64,000 nt of DNA from Hypericum androsaemum (taxonomy: Eukaryota > Streptophyta > Magnoliopsida > Malpighiales > Hypericaceae): the NCBI GenBank assembly GCA_963995505.1, contig OZ023180.1, forward strand, positions 4,712,501 through 4,776,500, given 5' to 3'. The position numbers were made by a program, and so were the translations under genes. The notes beneath the pieces are model-generated. The model had not been told where the DNA came from. It searched no databases and worked only from the letters and a program-made list of their open reading frames with translations. Positions 35,301 to 45,464 of this stretch are shown here, in pieces; position 1 is the first letter of the stretch, and the number at the start of each line of letters is the position of its first letter.

Positions 35301-35574
35301 GAATGAGTTCTTTCCTTTTTAGTGATCTGTTTGTTTTCCCCTTTTTCTCTCTCTATTTTTGGGTTTGTTTAATTAGTGTCGGCGAGATGGAAGGATGGCG
35401 GCACCGAAACTACGTCGTTTCACTTCGGATGGTGAGTCTAGGTGTGTGGTGTATGTTTGGATGATGCTTATCCCTAGAAGAAATATAAATGTTTGGACGA
35501 TCAAGATGCTTTATTTGTGAGCTGAATTCATGTTTGTTGATTTCTAATGCATTATCAAATGGTTAATATATTTT

Positions 35575-36250
35575 TAGTGTATTTTATTTGAACAAGTTAA
35601 ATTCTATTTATTCAAAAATAAACACCAAAATAATAAGTAATTAAACTTATTATTTTTTACATCGTTTGTGCTCATGAACACATATCTTCTCAATAAACAA
35701 AAGATAATAGGCTAGCTAACAAGTCGCTACATAGATAGGTATTATCTTGATATTAGTTCATGAACATCTTCTAAGATAAATTTTCGATTTAGTCCCATAC
35801 GTTTGAATAGCTCCAACGAAGGAGATTTCCCGAGGGATTTGAACTTCTGATTAATGTTGCTTATTTCCCTTCTAATTTTGCTGGCTTTGAACGCAAGTTT
35901 TTTGGGATGTTTTTAGAGTGCTTGTCTTCCCATTTTCCGCAATCAACTAATACATCTCATGCAACGCTTCTTGGATGAAGGAAGAACAATCACATCTTCA
36001 TAGATTGCTCTAATGATGGATAATCTTAAGATCAACTGCGACATTTTTTGGCTCGAAAATCTCTGGAAGACCGGAATTGTTACAGTTTTTAGAAATCATC
36101 ATGGCCTTCTAACCAAAGGTCAAGATGGCTTGATCACAGTTTCATTCTTCTAGAAGCCGAAACCAGAGCTATTGAACTTGCTATTGACCTAACGAAGAAT
36201 TCATATTCATCTAAGCAAGTTACAATGTCTACTAGCCTTCAAGCTTCTCA
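35575..36250 (-). mobile_element. LINE 3' end remnant (same family as 48345-48930)
   Basis: The segment 35577-35795 aligns with 48351-48570, sharing AATAAGTAATTAAACTTATT-type, GATAATAGGCTAGC-type and TTCATGAACATCTTCTAA-type phrases. Upstream on the minus strand a broken frame reads SLGKSPSLELFKR, matching SLGKFSLYELAKR at the end of the RNase H-like frame in the other copy. Stops and frameshifts are frequent. The 5' limit is not defined. Confidence 0.5.
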
Positions 36251-36461
36251 CTAATTTATACCCTCAAATCAATTGGTGAATTGACGACCTGTTCTGAATA
36301 CTAGGCATGATTTAGTTTTACTATCTACGTGAACACAATGAATTGGATATCCATACATCCCTAGCAGCTTGATTCCTTTCTTTTCTCCTACTTTCCTACT
36401 TGCTTCTATATTGAATGCAACTACTTTTAACCCCAAAAAAACTAATACAACTTATAAATTA

Positions 36462-37436
36462 ATTATCCCTAGGTCTCTGGGATATGGTTAAATAGACATT
36501 GGGTTGAAACAGATTAGGGTATTTTTGAAACAGATTCAGTCGTCCTTGCAATTTGGTTAAATTATAGTATCGGTCCCTCGCTGACGTCATCAATCATTTT
36601 TTCAATTAAATAACTTATATACTATTATATCAAATAATAATAAATTACTTTTCTCATTGATCATCTTCTCAAAGAGACTCACACCCTCTTCCCATCTCCC
36701 ACTGGCCCCCGCCAGTGACCAGACCAGATCCATCAACAACCACCACCGGCAGAATGGCTCCACAACTCCGACGTCGACCACCACTATCATAACTTACACA
36801 CAAACCCTAGACCACTACAGGTCCTCCTCGGTGGGGTCGAAGAGAGCCCACCAAAGGAGAGGGATGGAGTGTAGGGTTGAGGATAAGGACTCATCCTCTC
36901 CTCTGCAACGCCAGTGCCGGGTCTTACCAGAGGAACGAGCTTGTCCGAATTCGATAGGACTCAGGTGCACTTGATTACTTCTCCGTCTTCCTCGTCTGCA
37001 GTTCCTCATTCTGGTAGAGAGAGGGAAGTAGCGAAAGGTTGGGGACGGGAACTCCTCCTCTCCTCTGTAACATTGGTGTCGGTTCTGGGTCGTACCAAAG
37101 GAACGAGCTGGTCTGGATGGTTTTGTCGGTCGGGACGCATCTGACAGTGATGGGTTTGTTGTTTTTTGGGTTGATTTTGGTTGTCGCCTGAGATAATGAC
37201 GGAGTTGGTGTTCGCCGGAAAAATGATCGGGGAAGATGACAGGAGGTTTTGGTTGACCAGAGCAAGGGTGTAATAGTCATTTCAAATATAAAATAGAAAA
37301 AAATTGATTGATGACGTCAGCTAAGGACCCCAAAGTATAATTTAACCAAACTTCAAGGATGGATGAATCTATTTCAAAAATACAGAAGCTCTAGTGTCTA
37401 TTTAGACATAACCGAGGGACCTAGGGCAATTTACCC
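36462..37436. mobile_element. Long-TIR Mutator-like element, 975 bp, with 9-bp TSD
   Basis: Flanked by TATAAATTA (36453-36461) and TATAAACTA (37437-37445), a 9-bp duplication with one mismatch. The two ends form inverted repeats of about 150 bp: CCCTAGGTC..., TATTTTTGAAA.AGATTCA, GGTTAAATTATA and GCTGACGTCATCAATCA occur in order in both arms. The GC-rich core (36660-37260) has two imperfect direct copies of a CTCCTCTCCTCTG..GGTCKTACCA..AGGAACGAGCT block and no transposase. TIR length and a 9-bp TSD fit a non-autonomous MULE. Confidence 0.78.
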
Positions 37437-37445
37437 TATAAACTA

Positions 37446-38392
37446 TTGTGTTTGAAATGAAATCTTTATATATTAAAATTTGAGCCATAATTCTATCTTA
37501 ATAAAGACCGACAAATATGGAGATCAACCTACTATCATATTAATCAACAAATACTTATATCAACTAATAGAAGAATTATTCTAGTTTAAATCACGAGTTC
37601 GAGCCTTTGAGATAAAAATAGTGTTAAATATTTGTTAAGAGAACTTTATCACTTATTTTACTCGATTCGAATTTGAATTAATCGGTTAGCGAGCATCTGG
37701 ATACCAAGTGATATTTAAAAAAACCTATATCATAATAGAATTTTCGCATTCTCCAAGTCGTTAAAGTTGTAACTTGGTCATCATTTATATTTATAATTAA
37801 ATTGACCAGATAACGCACATTATAACCAATGTGGGATTACCGAGAAAGGAATTGAGTCATTCGAAAAAAATAATTATGTTGAGAAATTCGAAAGGAATTG
37901 ACTTTCCATATACTAAGCATGTGCAATTGAAATGAAATTTCCCTCTTGCCAGCCATAAGAGCACACTAGTCCAGAACTTTATCAATGCATCTCCACACAA
38001 GAAACCAAAAATGAACCAATTGAGAATTAGTTTTGAAGCTTCTGGGAAGGTGATGGCACTACATAGTAGTGATCAGATGACAATATCAAAGATTTTCCAC
38101 CGGACAAAATGGCTCCATCGTTGTAGATTAAGTAGAAAATATGTTTTCCAAGACGTAATTTTATTTTTTAAACATGGTCATTTATAATTTTTACGATGTA
38201 AACTTACTTTGCAACTAGTTGTAAGCTGCAGTACCGAGGCATTCTTTCCCTGCGCGGTTTATTGAGTTTTACTGATAAGATTTTGACGAGGTCATCGACC
38301 GCAATCACGAAAGGAGAATTCTACCATAAGTAAGTTGTAAATATTAGTATCATTATTGTTAATAAAAATTATTTATCAAAAAAGATTGTAAG
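37446..38392. other. AT-rich intergenic, no gene seen
   Basis: No coding. A stretch at about 37580-37710 (GTTCGAGCCTTTGAGATAAAAATAG..AAATATTTGTTAAGAGAACTTTATCAC in pieces) resembles 54790-54900 and may be a dispersed SINE-like repeat. Confidence 0.4.
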
Positions 38393-38397
38393 ATGCA

Positions 38398-39910
38398 TGA
38401 TGTACGCAAAATTGTAAATAATTAAACGCACAAGCAAATAGTATAGTGGTAAGTAAGGTTCTTAGAACTGAGGGTTGAACATTAAATCAAGGCAAGTAAT
38501 TATGTGGAGCGGAAAAATTAAAGTTTTATAAGGTTGTGAAAGGTCGCAAGTAAATAAACAAGATCAAAAACGTAAATAAAAGACAAGTTGTAAATCAATG
38601 GAGATAAGCGAGCACGATACCCTTACGGATTACTCATCTATGTCGAGACTATAGTTTTTATGAAGTTTTAACTAGTACACGGAGTATTCTAGTGCATCTC
38701 CCTAACGCTTCCGCTCATTATGAGGATAAAACTAAGCTAGAGTAGTTCATGATTACTAATCAATACTTCCGCTTATTAATTAGACCAATAACTAAGCTAA
38801 ACTCAATTATGAAGCTAACTCCTAGCAGATTATCTCTTAGTATCAAGATTCCTCATTAATACCTAAGGACATGTCAATTGACTCTTTTGTTAATTCTAAT
38901 ACATTCCGGTCTATTATTATCAACTAGACATCATAATCTAAGTGATCAAGTTAGATTAAGCATTAAGATCATCAATTGATAACTACTACGAAAGATAATC
39001 AAATCATAGCTAACATAGACAAGTAATCACATAATTAGGGCATCGCACTCACAAGAGAACTACTCGCTAAGCATAATCATAAAGTACATGATATTACTGG
39101 AAGGCATAATAACGAATAGCATAAAAGATGGAGATAGAGAAAGCTTAGTCGTTTGAGCAAGCCTAGCCGATCTCCTCCACGTATCTACCCGGAATTGTGA
39201 CTTTATTAATGATCAAAAGTAGTCTCAATGTCGCGTCGAAGGTCTCCCTTAAACCTAAGAAACTAAGGCCTATATATAGCCAAAAGTCTAACTAGAAATT
39301 AGGAAAACCTAGAGGAGGTTAAGCTAAATTGGAAGTCTTGCTGGCCAAGTAATAATATAAAATAATATAACTTAAGTCCTAAGGCCGAAACAGGAGGCCA
39401 AAAGTCGAATATAACTGAAACAAATCGAGTTCCCATCTAAAAAAATAAGTCTGAAAAATCTGTCATTGAGGACCTAGCGCCCGCCAATGGTGTTGGCGCC
39501 CGCCAATGGAACTCTCTATAATGGACTTGGCGCTCGCCGGGTAGCTGATCAGCTTCATTGCATCTTCGTATTTTATATTTTTGACCCTTTTTTACTTCGA
39601 ATTTGGCTTCGACTATAAAAGATAAAATGTAGATCTCTCTTCAAGCTTTTCAACGGTATGTCATTTGATGTATTCGGATACTCAAGCAGAAAGTTATGAC
39701 TCTTATAATATGATATCTCAAAATTACCCCTCCGTCGGCCTTCATTGAGCTCCATTTTCCTACAAAATATGACAATGGGTAGAAATTTATTCCCGAACAC
39801 AACTGTACTAAAATGATCATAAACTTGACATGACATAATAAAAATAACTTAAATCATGATTAAACACGCAGGAAACATATGACAAAACATGAGCGTTTAC
39901 ACACTCATCA
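38398..39910 (-). mobile_element. Solo LTR, 1513 bp (Ty3-type likely), with perfect 5-bp TSD
   Basis: Starts TGATGTACGC and ends CACACTCATCA (TG..CA), flanked by ATGCA at 38393-38397 and 39911-39915. A second copy of the same LTR occurs at 58400-60120. The minus strand carries the peptide-like segment IPLKSLKRDLHFIFYSRSQ that recurs in a common family of plant gypsy LTRs, which sets the orientation. A variable GC-rich patch with repeated GCGCCCGCCAATGG lies near 39480-39535. No internal coding region, hence solo. Confidence 0.82.
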
Positions 39911-39915
39911 ATGCA

Positions 39916-41179
39916 ATAGTTTTTTCTTGGAGTTAATATACATCTTTTAATAAAAACTGTAACTTGATTTTCCAGTAGCTCAAGATCCGCAACGAACGTG
40001 GAGCTTTGTGTTTGGCTACGTCCTCTCCTCTGCTGCTTCCTTTTCGATACACCAACAACAAAACGTACGAAAACTTCACACCAGAATCTCAACAATAGCC
40101 GCACTAAACATGCAAAAACACATTACAAAGTTCCAACCTAGGCACCTACCCTCCATGCACTAAACATTAGCAAGAAGATGTTGTGACGTCGATAATTGTT
40201 CAAAATCACCGAACAAATAGATCAACCAGTCAATAATAATTCCAGATTAATCAAAGATTTTGTAGGGAGAGCTCTGCTATACAACTTTTTTTGTGGTATA
40301 ATTTAGATCAACCTACATGTGCAGTGACCAATAAAAGGAACCAGGGAAGTTTAGTACATGTGCAGTGACCATTCTCCCTTTTTCTACTTAATTCCCGGTT
40401 GGTTTTAATCGGATAATTGAGGATGGGGAACCAAAAAGCTTTTTGATACGTGATCATAAAGAATTCCCCAAATTTATTATTTTGCTGACTTAAATAATAA
40501 ATTTTAGTTTGGTGTATTTTCCGGTCATTTTTTTTCATTACCTTAGGGCATTTTTGGTTCAATTTTTTTTAGTTATCTTGGTGTATGTACTCATATAGCG
40601 AATATCAACTTAGTGTATTTTGATATGCATTATCTGATACCTAAGGTGCGGTACTCTTGTGAATTATCATCCTTGTGGATTATTTTTGAGTGGTATAATA
40701 ATTTACTTATAAAAAATAATAAATTTTAGCACATTTATTTGGTATATGCTAATACTGCATCACTATCATCAAATAACCAAACTTTCACCTAAATGGCACC
40801 TAATATTTCTCAGTGACTCAATCTTTTGTCGGATATTTGGATGCATGCTCAGATGGGATCCAAAAGAACATGTATAAAATTAAATGGACGCATCAACATA
40901 TAAAATGATAAAAGTTAAAATGGTACAGCTTGGACCTCCAAAAAAGAATCAAAAGGAAAAAAGATTATCAATTAATTATAATGTTACAAATGAAATATGA
41001 GAAGTTATTGGGTCTAGTTCCATCTTTTTTTAAATCTCTTGAGTAAAAACTCGAGTCAACATTGTCGAATTTTATTTAAAAGTGACGTTCTAGTGTCATT
41101 TACATTGGTAAATACTTGAACAGGTAACAAGACGAAGATGAAAGAAACTAGAGCTAGTTACCCCACTCTTTCAAGTCTC
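39916..41179. other. AT-rich intergenic, no gene seen
   Basis: No gene. ACATGTGCAGTGACCA is repeated at 40313 and 40357. Confidence 0.45.
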
Positions 41180-41243
41180 TTACAAGAAAGGAATTGGCCA
41201 AATTAGTATATATGGAAGAGAACAAGAAGCCACGTGTATATAT

Positions 41244-41684
41244 CTAGAGATGAAGAGAGGTATCGATATCAGAATTATCAAAGTACTTTCTTGATGAGTA
41301 GGTGGAGGAAGATGAGAAGGAGCTTCCTGATGCATTAGGCCAGAGGCTATTATAAGATGTGTCATTAACATTATTATTTCTCTGTGATGAGAATTCCAAG
41401 TGCTTCCCTTGAGGGTAGTTTGGTCCTAGAGAGAGAAAGCAATCTTGGTTAGGTGGTGGTGGTCTACTTGGAAGGTGGTGGTGATGATCAATGCATTGGA
41501 AGGGTAGGATCTGACTCGGACTTGGATTAGTATGAGTAGTATCGACTCGTTCAGATTCAGAGAACAGCTTGAGTAGCTCCCTCTCCTGCCTCTTCTCCTT
41601 CATCCTCTCCAGCTTCCTGAACCTTTCTTGCAAAAGGGCTATCGACGAGCTAACCATAGTTGTGTCACCATTGTCCCTGCCCAT
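41244..41684 (-). CDS. 146-residue plant protein of unknown function
   Basis: A single uninterrupted frame with an ATG in good context and a TATA-like element about 112 bases upstream. The N-terminus (residues 10-42) is a strongly charged predicted coiled coil with SIALLQERFRKLERMKEKRQ and a LLKLFSESERV end. The middle is rich in Pro, His and Asn, including CFLSLGPN, and the C-terminus is a Ser-rich stretch followed by DIDTSLHL. Codon use is gene-like and the surrounding DNA is otherwise non-coding. It has no signal peptide or membrane segment. I do not recognise a named family; the C-terminal DIDTSLHL looks like a conserved short motif. It is intronless and unlinked functionally to its neighbours. 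Confidence 0.72.
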   Translation of the reverse strand: MGRDNGDTTMVSSSIALLQERFRKLERMKEKRQERELLKLFSESERVDTTHTNPSPSQILPFQCIDHHHHLPSRPPPPNQDCFLSLGPNYPQGKHLEFSSQRNNNVNDTSYNSLWPNASGSSFSSSSTYSSRKYFDNSDIDTSLHL

Positions 41685-41777
41685 TAGAAGAGAATGAATT
41701 CTAATTTCTATGTGATGTTTTTAACTGTGTTTTTGGCTGATGGATTTCAATGAAGGTGAAGGGTCAGCTTGTGTTGG

Positions 41778-41803
41778 TATATATACGTGTGTGTGTATAT
41801 ATA
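41778..41803 (-). promoter_or_regulatory. TATA elements of the 146-residue gene
   Basis: Two TATATATA motifs (41778-41785 and 41796-41803) separated by a short (GT)n run lie 94 and 112 bases upstream of the start codon. Confidence 0.5.
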
Positions 41804-41804
41804 G

Positions 41805-44134
41805 GGAGGTGGTTAAGTGATAAAGTAGTTTAACTAACTATTGGTCCAAACCGGTAAGCAACTTTGATTCGTCTCAAATTCAAACTTTACGATTGTAAAA
41901 GATACTATTGAGAGAACTGTCATCTAAAATAAAGCTCGATAGTACTCGATGCGCAATATTAGATGTATGGAGAATCAGCAACTGGGTAGCAAAGTACAAG
42001 AGGCAACAAGACAAAGCACTTCTAGATGGCTAAGTTGGTGTATTGTGGGAAGGCAAAAGGACATCCTGTGAGGATAAAAGTGTAGGAGGTAAAGCCAAAG
42101 TGTATTGTGGGTTTGGACATTAGCCATTGGAGGTTGTCTCTGGTGGGAATAAATGGTTAGATGTTGTTGCGTCGTCTACCATTTTTACAATTCCGGAGAA
42201 GATGGCATAAGTTTCATGGAGAATTTTGGAAGTATGCAATTCTCTATCATATGGTTTTTCTACTGTCCAGTCGGCTTCAGGCCTCTTCGGGGAATAATAA
42301 CATGTAAGGCTCTTTTGTGTTGCTGTTTTGGAAGGACATTACTTCTTCCTATCTGGTTTTTAAATTTCTGCCTCTATTCTTCCTGCCTCCCAATGGCTAA
42401 AAGACAACCACAAAGATGATGGAATGTTATTGGGAGTGGTTATTCCTCTCATTAGGAGTCCCTCGAAGAACGTGAAATGAAAATCACTCTTGTTAACAAC
42501 AGTTACTAATCCAGACTCGAGTCGAGTCCAAACAAAAATAGGCAGAAGATGAATCCATTGGATTTGACGTGGAACTGTAGAGATTCCTACATGATTGATG
42601 TGCTTTATGGAGGAACAACCTCCAGACATTATCTGCACAGCAACTAGTGATAAGCCTATTTGTCACAAATACAAAGACCATCAATAAAGGACCAAATGTT
42701 CTTGGACTATTGCTTTTGGTACTAAGCCAATGTTCTTTGATAAATTAGTATTAGTACAAAATATACCGGAGAATTGTAACTTTGAGGAAAGGCTGGCCAG
42801 TAGTTAGAACAATGAAACCACTAAAGCCTGGTGGTCCAATACTTGTTGGATTCATATCAAATTATGCAGCTTTAGCACATGGTAGTGTGACATTGCTCCT
42901 TTCGAGTTTCGTTACATAAGTGGCCCAATATGACTTCCTAGGTAGATTGGAGGACCTTCCTATAAAGGTTGTATGCCTTTTAGCCCTGTCACGCTTTTGC
43001 AACTTGGGCACCATCCTAGGAGTTTTGAGGTTTTGGTCCCGGATCAAGCGAGTCATCAATGCGACTCTTATCCCACCGGTTTTCAGGTTCTGGTTCTGCG
43101 GAGAAAGAGAGTTAGAGAAGATAGTTGCTCCAGAATTAAACAATCACTAGTTCGATAGATCTTCCCTTACCAAAAATATCTAGGAGTTTGTGGTTTGGTT
43201 TATCTTCAATCGGAGCGACTGGTCCGTTGACTCTTCGCATTTGGATGGTTTTCGTTTGATGAGGCACTAAAACGTGAAGGAGACAACAAATCACCAACTC
43301 ATTTTAGATGTTTCTGTTCTGTGCTGTAGGTTGCATCCGTCGAGCATTAACAATTGCCTTTCAAAAAAAAAAAGCATTAACAATCACTGCTCCAATGAGA
43401 AGATTCACTCCCTTAATCAGAAGAGAATATCGTCCATAACCATTTCTGTAGAAAACTTACCTCGGATACTTCTCATTGCGACCCGCACTGGTTTATTGTG
43501 AAACAAACAACCAAGATTTGCTTTCTTCGACCCTGCTTCATCAAAGGTAACAACACAATGTTCCAAGGACAAATGAGCAGTCTTATATTATATTTACAGC
43601 AATTGTATCTTATTGCATTGTGAAGGAACCAAATCTCACCTTCAGCTTCTCTTACCGTGGCCTCCTGTCACACCTAACCTCAAGTGCCGGCACGTCTAAA
43701 CGAGAAACAAGTTTAGGCGTGACACTCCTCCCATGATCTCTGTCCAGGATAATGTCCCACTATCTTCTTATCCTTTTGCTTGTCAAAAATATCTTCTCAA
43801 TTTCCCTCCACTTCTTTACTATTTTTATGATATTTACAAATCACAAGGAGAAGAAAATTACTTTTTTTGGTAACCTGCAATCATCTCCTTCAACCCATCA
43901 ACCATCATTTCAGAGTTTCATATAAGCTATTCCTCCTGCTGTATAAAGGCACAATCTCACTGCCTCAGTGCAGTGATCTCCGGAGTCAACCGGTGAACAA
44001 ATCCATCCTCTATCCAAAAAGAATAAATAGCGAGAAAACAATAAATATGGGTTTGTTTATTATTTAACTTCTAAATCTTGCAACAGAAGCTCTCTTGAAA
44101 GATCCATAACAAGTAGCAAACTATATTAGTTGCA
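41805..44134. other. Intergenic region without a recognised gene
   Basis: Moderately AT-rich. Frames on both strands at 42860-43150 have balanced composition but no domain I recognise and may be transposon remnants. A 59-bp TG..CA inverted repeat is listed separately. Confidence 0.4.
43666..43724. repeat. 59-bp TG..CA inverted-repeat element with 4-bp flanking repeat
   Basis: Begins TGTCACACCTAA and ends TTTAGGCGTGACA; the ends pair almost perfectly. CTCC abuts both sides. It looks like a minimal remnant of a TRIM-type LTR family whose ends read TGTCACGCC..GGCGTGACA. Confidence 0.5.
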
Positions 44135-45135
44135 TCACAGAGCGACGAAGTGTGCTTTCTTGGGAAGGTTGGGAGCTCTTGGGAATGTTTGGAGCTGCAA
44201 ACTCCTTCCACTATCATCAAATCTACACACCTGCCATTGATCTCGTTGCAGTCGATGGAAAATAGTCATCTGGCCGTAAAATTCAGAGCAAAACACTGCT
44301 GAAAGAGCAGGGAAAAATCGCAGATGCAGCAATTAACAATTTTCACAACCTTAGGAACAGGAAGCATTAGTTATATACCATGACAGGAACCAGTTTTTAC
44401 GCTTGACTTTCACCTTCAGGAGTTTAATTGATACAATTTGCCTTTCAATCATTCAATCCCAGGATTGGGAGCAGGAGAATACACCTTTCCTTGGGACCAA
44501 AGAGTCACCTCCAGACGTGATGCAGCAGCATTCAGACTTTAACATTGGTCCTGAAGCAGACATTAATCTGCCTCGAGGCCAAGGAAAACTTGAATACAGA
44601 GTAACGACTATGACCCCTGGAAATGTCTCTTCCTTCACTTTAATGGTATGTATCCATCAGTCCCTGTGAAATCCAAGAAACCATTAGATATCCAGATCCA
44701 GTCCCCAGCTAATGTATTTTCTAAAACGCTAACCGCCCATAATGGCATCAAATTAATACATCAAAAACCAGGACTGACAAGCCCAAACACTATCACCTGC
44801 AGAACCTCAGACTTGGTAAAGGTGTATGGCCTTTCCTTTATTCTAAATGAATCACCAATTTCAAATCTTTGACAGCTTCTAGCTAGCTCCAGAAGCACAG
44901 AGAGAGCAAGAGAAATTAACAGCATGCAGTACACAGGAACGACAAACAACAAGTAAGCAAACGAAGATATGCAATGCAGTTGCAACTTGCACATATTCCT
45001 TAGCATACATACAAGTCTACTTACAGCTGGCGGTGCATAAAGGATAAAGCCAGAGGACCTTCTTCTTCGTTCTTGGTTAGCTGGTTGAAGCCACTAACTT
45101 CTTGTTCTGACCCCAGTTGAATGGAAGAATGTGGA
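44135..45135 (-). CDS. Coding-like exons of an unrecognised gene (incomplete model)
   Basis: On the minus strand three segments look like exons. Exon A (45135-45025, after TTTTCAG, ending at GTAAGT) encodes SSIQLGSEQEVSGFNQL...ALSFMHRQ. Exon B (44875-44797) continues in phase as CQRFEIGDSFRIKERPYTFT and ends at a GT. A possible last exon (44298-44135, after CTTTCAG) encodes SEFYGQMTIFHRLQRDQWQV and FPRAPNLPKKAHFVAL followed by TGA. The segment between B and the last exon does not give a clean in-phase exon, and no start exon is found. It may be a decayed gene or a real gene with exons I could not place. Family unknown. Confidence 0.3.
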
Positions 45136-45464
45136 CTGAAAATCATAAGAACAGAGAAGAAGGCAAAACCGTCATCAGCACTTTTACATGTAAAACAACC
45201 AAGTTTTGTTGTCATGATATCTTCAAATATTTGCGATGGACATATACGAATCCCAACTCAACAAATGAAAGATGAGCTCCTACCATCATTTACTCACCAT
45301 TCCGTGGGAAGTTGACTTGCAGTTAACGACAACTGGAAAAGTCATTTTAGAGGTAGAACTTGTCACCTTCTCTATTCGTACAACCAATTGAGGTAGGATT
45401 AGATTTTGCAACAAGCACTTCAGCAGAAGTAGATTAACTCAATTTCGTGATCCTCCAAGCCTAT

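Noticed and set aside
36602..36790. PPR-like peptide (WEEGVSLFEKM) in the Mutator-like core
   Set aside because: One short match in a low-complexity frame with no second repeat; not enough to claim a captured PPR gene.
39573..39836. 87-residue minus strand frame as a gene
   Set aside because: It lies wholly inside the solo LTR and resembles frames seen by chance in that LTR family.
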